Shown here: piece by piece, positions 58,287-64,000 of the stretch
Layout: each line of letters opens with the position of its first letter
How positions within the stretch are numbered: the first letter of the stretch is position 1
From: Trametes villosa
Lineage: Eukaryota > Basidiomycota > Agaricomycetes > Polyporales > Polyporaceae
Reading direction: 5' to 3'
DNA: 64,000 bases
NCBI GenBank assembly: GCA_002964805.2
Contig: PUDQ02000001.1
Location: 6,038,001-6,102,000, forward strand
Made by a program: the position numbers and the translations under genes
The notes under the pieces: model-generated
The model's database searches: none
Told to the model about the DNA's origin: nothing
Seen by the model: the letters and a program-made list of their open reading frames with translations, nothing else

Positions 58287-60609
58287 CGTGTTCGTCGTTC
58301 CTGGCACAACGTTGCTCCAAGTTTATATTCATATCCCCTCACGATTGTTCTCGATACTTCGTATTCAGCACGTTTGTATACATCTCAGGCCTCGGATGAA
58401 TGTAAATTAATGCGGCTGTCCTATTGCTACATCTATCCTCACCAACTCGTGAAAAAGCGACGCCCTAGCTACGGGGCCAGGAGCTGAGGCTCTGTACGCG
58501 TGGCGTGGACTTTGCGCTCGAAGTCCTCTGCACTCACACCACCTGAACCGGCACTGACGTGAACGAAGGAACCCGACGTTCTGCGCCTCGAGGCCCCGGT
58601 GCAGCAGCTGAACCGAGAGCGCCCCATCGCGCGAGACATTCTGAAAATTGAGGACACGGCATGTGTGCTCCGCGCGAAGGCGAGGCAACCCAACAAGCCC
58701 AGAAGCGCGTCTTTCGGGACCTGTAGTCGTCCTCAAGGCACCAGCGCGCAGCTTTGATTCCCCACTTTATCTCCTGCATAGATTGCGGCGGAGTCGGTGG
58801 TGCTGTAAGACGGATCAGCATGGCATGGCCCGATTTCAGCTTTCTGAGCGGTAGCGGAGGTTCGGAGGCCGAGAATCGCATGTTCACTCAGCATGACGAC
58901 TCGGGCCGTCGCGACATCGGTGTATATGGATATATTGCACGGACAAATAGCGACAGAACGTGTCCAAGGAAGTCAGGCACACGGGTGCGTTTAGGACAAG
59001 GGCGTGATGTCCGGTAGAACAATCATCGATACTTGGGTTAAATCCGCCGCCGTCGCGCGCGACGAGGACTGTGACTGCGCGTCCGAGAAGCTGCTCACCC
59101 GGCGAGAGGCCGCGAGACCCTGTGTCCGGACGCCTCAGCCCATCAGAGGGCTCATCAGTTTCCGGCATGGTACACGGAGTGCCGGTGAGGACGAAGCATC
59201 CTAGTAAAACACCCGCTAACATCATGAGTCACCTCGGAGCTGCCCAGACTCGTGCCAGACTGTCAGACATTAAGCTTGAACGAGATGCGGCTCACTGGAC
59301 GTGTCTTCCCGGGGCCGCCGTCTGTGCAGCACAGTCATCGATAAGGGAGGCCTCTAAACGGGTCCGCGTCCTTGTACGGTGCCTGCAAGGACTCCATGGG
59401 CTCGGCGGCGGCGGACCCGACGCTGCACTGGCGATTCATCGATGGTGCCCGACGGAGTGCCCGACGGAGGTTTGCTGGCTGTCGATCTTCCCAGATGGGT
59501 GATGCAATAGGGCGGCGAAAAGACTCCAGGTACTGCCGGTCGCTCGCATCCCAGGACCGTGTGCATACCCGGTTTCCGAGGACATGATACGGAGGGGGAA
59601 GACTGAAGGAAGTCTGCGGACTTGGAATTGCCGCGGACGGAGTCGGGGGCGAACCATTAACACAGCCACCTACACCAGCGCCCCGGAACGTCCAGCAGTA
59701 TGCCAATCGCTTGCACGCTAATTTAGATAGACACGCGGAATCTACGATCTCGTAGTAAAAATCCGAGGGAAAAGGGTACAGAGTCATAAGCCGATTTGGC
59801 GGTGGCGCTATCCAGATTTCACCGTCCTTGGATACAGTTCGCCCACTACGGAAGGCCATCACAGCGTGCCCTCCCGGGAAGCGAGTTGCATCCTGCCAAC
59901 CGCCCCGCGAGATCCGTCCATCCAGGGTCCGCTCTCCCCACCGTTAGAAGGAGCACAAGGTCACCGGCCCTCATGTCAACGCACGGACCAGGCTCCGCAA
60001 CAAATGGCTGGGCGAAAGAACATCAGGAGGAGCGCGCCCAAGAAGCAGAAGCATGCCAGTACAGCGCTCGCAGTGCGGTTATCCGCCACCGCCCGCGGTC
60101 ATCCTGCAGTTCTCATCGATCATGAACTGGATGGCCGCGATGGCACGCCTCAGCGAAAGTGCGCAGGCTGCAAGGCTAGCCTTCCCGCGACACTCACCAA
60201 CCAATGATCGCAGCCTGGAGCCTCGAGGGGGAAGCCTCCCCCGGATCGCACCGCACACGCACAGCTGCGGCAGTCTGAGCACAAATACACTTGATTAGAG
60301 AATTGATAATCCATGTAGTGACGTGGGTCGTGAGATGCGTGAAATAGATACGGCGATCTAGGGGACTGGGCGGTGGTGGATACAGACAGTGAGCCGCGTA
60401 TGGTCGGGTCGGGAGCGGGAGGGAGATGGGGACGTGTGGGGGTCGGGGAGCGAGGACGCGGCTGGGGGGCGTGGCACTGGTAGGATGGGACGGGGTGGTG
60501 GGGGGTAGTAAGACAGGGAATGTGAATGGCGCAACCCATAAATAAGACAAAGACGCAGATGTCCACGGCGGGAGCTACGTGCTACATGCTACGCGGGCGC
60601 AAGCAGGCG
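58287..60609. other. Intergenic, no gene seen
   Basis: 2.3 kb between kinase-like copy 6 and the flippase gene. ORFs of 60-175 codons occur on both strands, but none has motifs, matching splice sites or a steady coding bias. About 60380-60520 is G-rich on plus (T/C-rich on the flippase strand) and is probably its 3' flank. Confidence 0.5.
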
Positions 60610-63600
60610 CTATGACAGCCGCCGGTCGTCGTGCTGCCCGGGCGAGCGCGGCGGCGACGACAGCGAGGCCTCGTCGTGCGGGTGCGACGACTGCGACCCG
60701 CCGTGCTTCTTCCGCCGGAGCGTGCGGCGCAGCGAGAACGACTGCATGAGCGCCGAGGGATTCCGCCGCCGCTTCTGCGGCACGGCCTGGTGGCGCTCGG
60801 ACAGGTGGCTCTGGATCCGCTGCATCGCGACGCCGTTTTCCTCCGTCGCGAAGTCGAAGCCGCGGTTGACGGAGCGCATGCCTGTCGCCATGTCCGTGCG
60901 GCTCGCGTGGAACAGGCTCGGGCGGTGGCGGTGGTGCTTGAGGCTGCGCTTGCGGCCGCCCCCGACGCTGACGCCCGCGAGGCCGCCGTGGCGGTCTTGC
61001 GTGAAGTCGTGCGTGGGGTCGAGCTTGTGCAGCCAGCGCGCGCGGTCCAGGTCGTTCGGCGCGAACGCGAGCTTGCAGGCCTTGGCGACGTAGCGGGGAA
61101 GGAGGGAGAGGACGGTAACCAAGAAAATAGTAAACCAAAAGTATGGCGCCTGGAAGAGGTAGTGGTCGTTCCCGTACACGAAGGTGGGGATCAGTGAGGG
61201 GGCAAACGCCGCATAGACAGCCTGAACATCGCACATGAGCATCTGCCACGACCAAGAGATACTATAGTGGAGGAGCTTACTGTGAAGCCCCATACGAGCA
61301 CAATACCGAGCGCAACCGCGAAGAAGATCCATCCTGTCCATACGTGGGTGTTCAACCCATTGAAGAGGTTTGCAGCCATGACAGCCGAGATGGCGATGGC
61401 CTATCATCATGCACGTCAGCATCGCGAGCACAGACGAACACGAAGGAACACTTACAGTGGAGAACTCGTACTGGCCCACATCATACCCATCTGAACGGGC
61501 AGATGTGGAGAAGTAGGAGTACAGGATGAGGAAGAAGATGATCGCAGACTGGAACACCGCTGTCAGCCAACATAGATCCATCCATCCCATTAGGGAACAT
61601 ACCTGCAGAACGGCCTCAAGGACGTAGATGAGGAACAGCTTCGTGCCGAAGTACTCGTGGTTCATGCTGTGCTTGTACAGCTCCGGCATGGCCATGAGGA
61701 CATGGTCGTCTGCGTCCTCATCATCAGCAAACGCGTCGCAGTTCGTGGATGTAATTGCACTCACCAACTATCCGGTCGAACAACCCGATGCCGATGACGG
61801 GCGCAATGGTCCAGAAGGTGTTCCAAAACAACAGGTACGTGTAGTCGAACACACTGGCGGCAGAACGCAATCAGCACGCGTCCTCCCGCGGACAGCGAAG
61901 ACGGATGGGAGCACTCACTATTGACTGCTCCACGCGCAGTATATCTGGAACCACCACAGCACGCCAATGCAGACCATGTTCTTGTAGAAGAAGTTCACGA
62001 TCCTGTATGAGCCGTCGAGTCGTCAGCACCTGGACCCAGGACCCTGCGAACGGATACGCACATGTTGCCGTTGCGGGCGTACGACCAGTGTCCGTGGACG
62101 AGCAAGAGCCGCTTCAGGAACCGGAACTACAGAGATAGGTCAGCATCCGGCGCCGCTTCCACGGCCATGGAAACGCACCTGGGCAATCGCGTAGTCCGAC
62201 GAGTTGACGGCCTGCAGACCCTCCTCGCCGGAGATGCCGACGCCGACGTCCGCGGCCTGGATCATGCTGACGTCGTTCGCGCCGTCGCCGATGGCGAGCG
62301 TCATCGCACCGACGCCGTCCTTGACCAGCTTCACGACGAGCGCCTTCTGCAGCGGCGAGACACGGCAGCAGATGACGCCCTCGCACAGCATCGCGAGCTT
62401 GAGCAGCAGATGCTTGTGCTTGTCGTCCGACAACGCCTGCATACCGCTCGTCAGTCTCACAGTTCTAATCATGAAAGCGACCATTACGCACGAATGTGAG
62501 AGCAGCGCCGTCAATGACGAGCACGAAGCCGCCTGGCCGGTCCCCGTTGTCGTGCCCCACGAGCGAGGAGACGCCGCTGTTGAAGCGCTGCAGCGGGTAG
62601 CCCCTCGTCGACGGCGAGACAACGGTGTCATCTGCCTTGACCGCATCATCCTCGAGGATTCCGCTCTCCGGGAAGAACTGCTCGGCGGCGTTCAGCATCT
62701 GCAAATAGACCGGGGTCGCGCCTTCGCCGCCGCCGCGGATGATGACAATGTTGTCTTCCCGCCCGATGAGGTTCGTGCTGTGGCCAATCGCTGCACAGAC
62801 GTCTCATAAGTATCCCATGATCGCAAGTTCCGCAGACAAACGTGCGAGTACGCACCGATAGCGGTCTCGAGCTTGTCACCCGTCAGAACCCAAACCTTGA
62901 TACCGGCTTCCTTGAGGTCCGCAATCGCCTCCGGGACACCGTCCTGCAGACGGTCCTCGATGGCGGTCGCGCCGAGGAGGGAGAGGCCGTGTTCGATCTC
63001 GTCCGAGACCGCCTCGATCTTCTCCTCGCGTTCCTCGAGCGAGACGGTCGCGTGGTGATAGCGCTCCGCCCAGGCCTCGTATTCCACTTCGGGTAGAGCC
63101 TTGTACGCCAGAGTGAGCGTCCGCAGGCCTTCGCTCGCGAACTCCATGAGGTGGTCCTCGGTCTCGCGCACGGCAGCTTCCTGTCCAGGGGCCAGGCGCT
63201 CCATGATCACGTTGTCCGCGCCCTTGCTCAGCAGGTAGAGCTTCCCGTCCTCTTCGCCGTCCGCGCCGAGCTTGCGGAGGATGACGCTCATGCGCTTGCG
63301 CGCGCTCGTGAAGTCGAGGATGTTCAGCAGCTCGTACCGCTCGTACTTGCCACCGCGCGCGAAAGGCGTCTGCAGCGTGAGCACCTCGCGGTCGCGTCCA
63401 CGGAACACGAAGCCAACGTCGGCCGCGGCTTGTACAAGCGCGGCCTCGTCTGGGCTCTGTGCCTTGTACTGAATCGCGCCAGTGTCGGGGTCCACGGAGA
63501 CAAGCGCGGTATGGCAGAGAGCAAGTACTGTCCAGAAGCCGTTAAGCAGCTGCCCGTGGCGGTCCTGAGGAGAGCCAGAAACAGCTTCTCGCGCAGCGGC

Positions 63601-64000
63601 GATGTCGTCTGCCAGGTGGCTGTCGGCGAAATGCGCAAGTACGTGCTCGGCCTTCTTCACACCTGGGGCGGTGAGCGGGTCGGGGATGTCGGTAGACGAT
63701 GAAGCGTAAGACCGCTTGGGTGATGGTTCAGTGACCGGCAACACCTCGCGAACGTCCGCCTTCGAGTCCGTGGAACGCTCGTCGGCCTCGGGGATGGCTC
63801 CTATACCCGTGACATCCCTCGGGACCTCGTCGCCCTTGTACACACGCCCGCCAATGGTGCACTCGCGGAACACCATCGCGTTCTGCGTGAGCGTGCCGGT
63901 CTTGTCCGAGAAGATGTACTCGATCTGGCCGAGGTCGTCCGAGAGGTTCCAGCTGCGCGCGAGCGTCGCCTGGCCCGTCTTCTCGTACACGATCTCCTTG
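60610..64000 (-). CDS. P4-type ATPase phospholipid flippase (Dnf1/Dnf2-like), C-terminal two thirds
   Basis: Ten exons are seen: >64000..62856, 62790..62492, 62436..62179, 62126..62062, 62002..61919, 61853..61765, 61709..61603, 61548..61456, 61400..61281 and 61221..60610. The N-terminal part lies beyond the window. P4-ATPases move phospholipids from the outer to the inner leaflet of the plasma membrane and Golgi. The phosphorylation site is [22 protein letters not shown] and [15 protein letters not shown] belong to the nucleotide domain; [20 protein letters not shown] and [20 protein letters not shown] form the hinge. Hydrophobic segments follow ([77 protein letters not shown]). [12 protein letters not shown] suits the Dnf class. 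The cytosolic tail of about 150 residues is Arg, Ser and His-rich, a likely kinase target. Confidence 0.92.

Noticed and set aside
59335..59862. 175-codon minus-strand frame in the gap before the flippase gene
   Set aside because: No motif, no related copy and mixed codon bias; probably chance.
60575..61255. 226-codon minus-strand frame over the flippase tail
   Set aside because: Shadow frame of the last flippase exon; Arg/Ala/Pro-rich from GC content.

Overview
This window looks like nuclear DNA of an Agaricomycete fungus (Basidiomycota), probably of polypore type. The grounds are a GC-rich sequence, genes split by many short introns (mostly 47-67 bp, GT-AG with a CTRAY-like branch site and YAG acceptor), a KDZ-type transposase gene with CxC5/CxC6 cysteine clusters, and lineage-specific tandem families next to ordinary eukaryotic housekeeping genes. 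No rRNA, tRNA or CRISPR array was recognised. The species is an inference. Exon coordinates come from reading splice sites and frame by eye; for every multi-exon gene below except the frameshifted copy at 12968-14041 and the candidate at 55931-56226, the joined exons keep one open frame.

Layout: 1-364 is the 3' end of a secreted ferritin-like (Rds1-type) gene. 1277-3464 (minus) is an intact KDZ-transposase-like gene. Two long GC-rich stretches without recognisable genes (3465-6628 and 7716-11622) flank a Pcl/Pho80-type cyclin (6629-7715). 11623-14041 (minus) holds two members of a small orphan family, one apparently frameshifted. 14185-20031 (plus) holds ADE12 (adenylosuccinate synthetase), a basic-region protein and an armadillo-like/MYND zinc-finger protein. 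20449-22515 (minus) is an orphan with a possible PD-(D/E)XK nuclease core, and 23795-24553 (plus) is another orphan-family member. 24856-28456 holds two 26S proteasome lid genes, RPN6 and RPN7, head to head. 28655-33179 holds COX16 and VPS41, also head to head. 33494-34352 is the last orphan-family member, followed by an FBXO31-like F-box gene and IML1 (GATOR1/SEACIT), all on minus.

42082-58286 is the most distinctive region: six paralogous protein-kinase-like genes (two minus, four plus) with the same six-exon structure. Two other genes lie inside it: a secreted, GPI-anchored App1/DUF2183 phosphatidate-phosphatase-like gene (46329-47984) and a Gly/Pro/Ala-rich protein gene (54737-55846). The right edge carries the 3' two thirds of a P4-ATPase phospholipid flippase gene (60610 to beyond 64000).

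Functionally the core genes serve purine synthesis, proteasome assembly, respiratory-chain assembly and vacuole/TORC1 signalling (VPS41 in HOPS, IML1 in GATOR1). The accessory part consists of lineage-specific families of unknown role, of which the kinase-like array and the 'SN...PMWYY' small-protein family are the best candidates for something undescribed.
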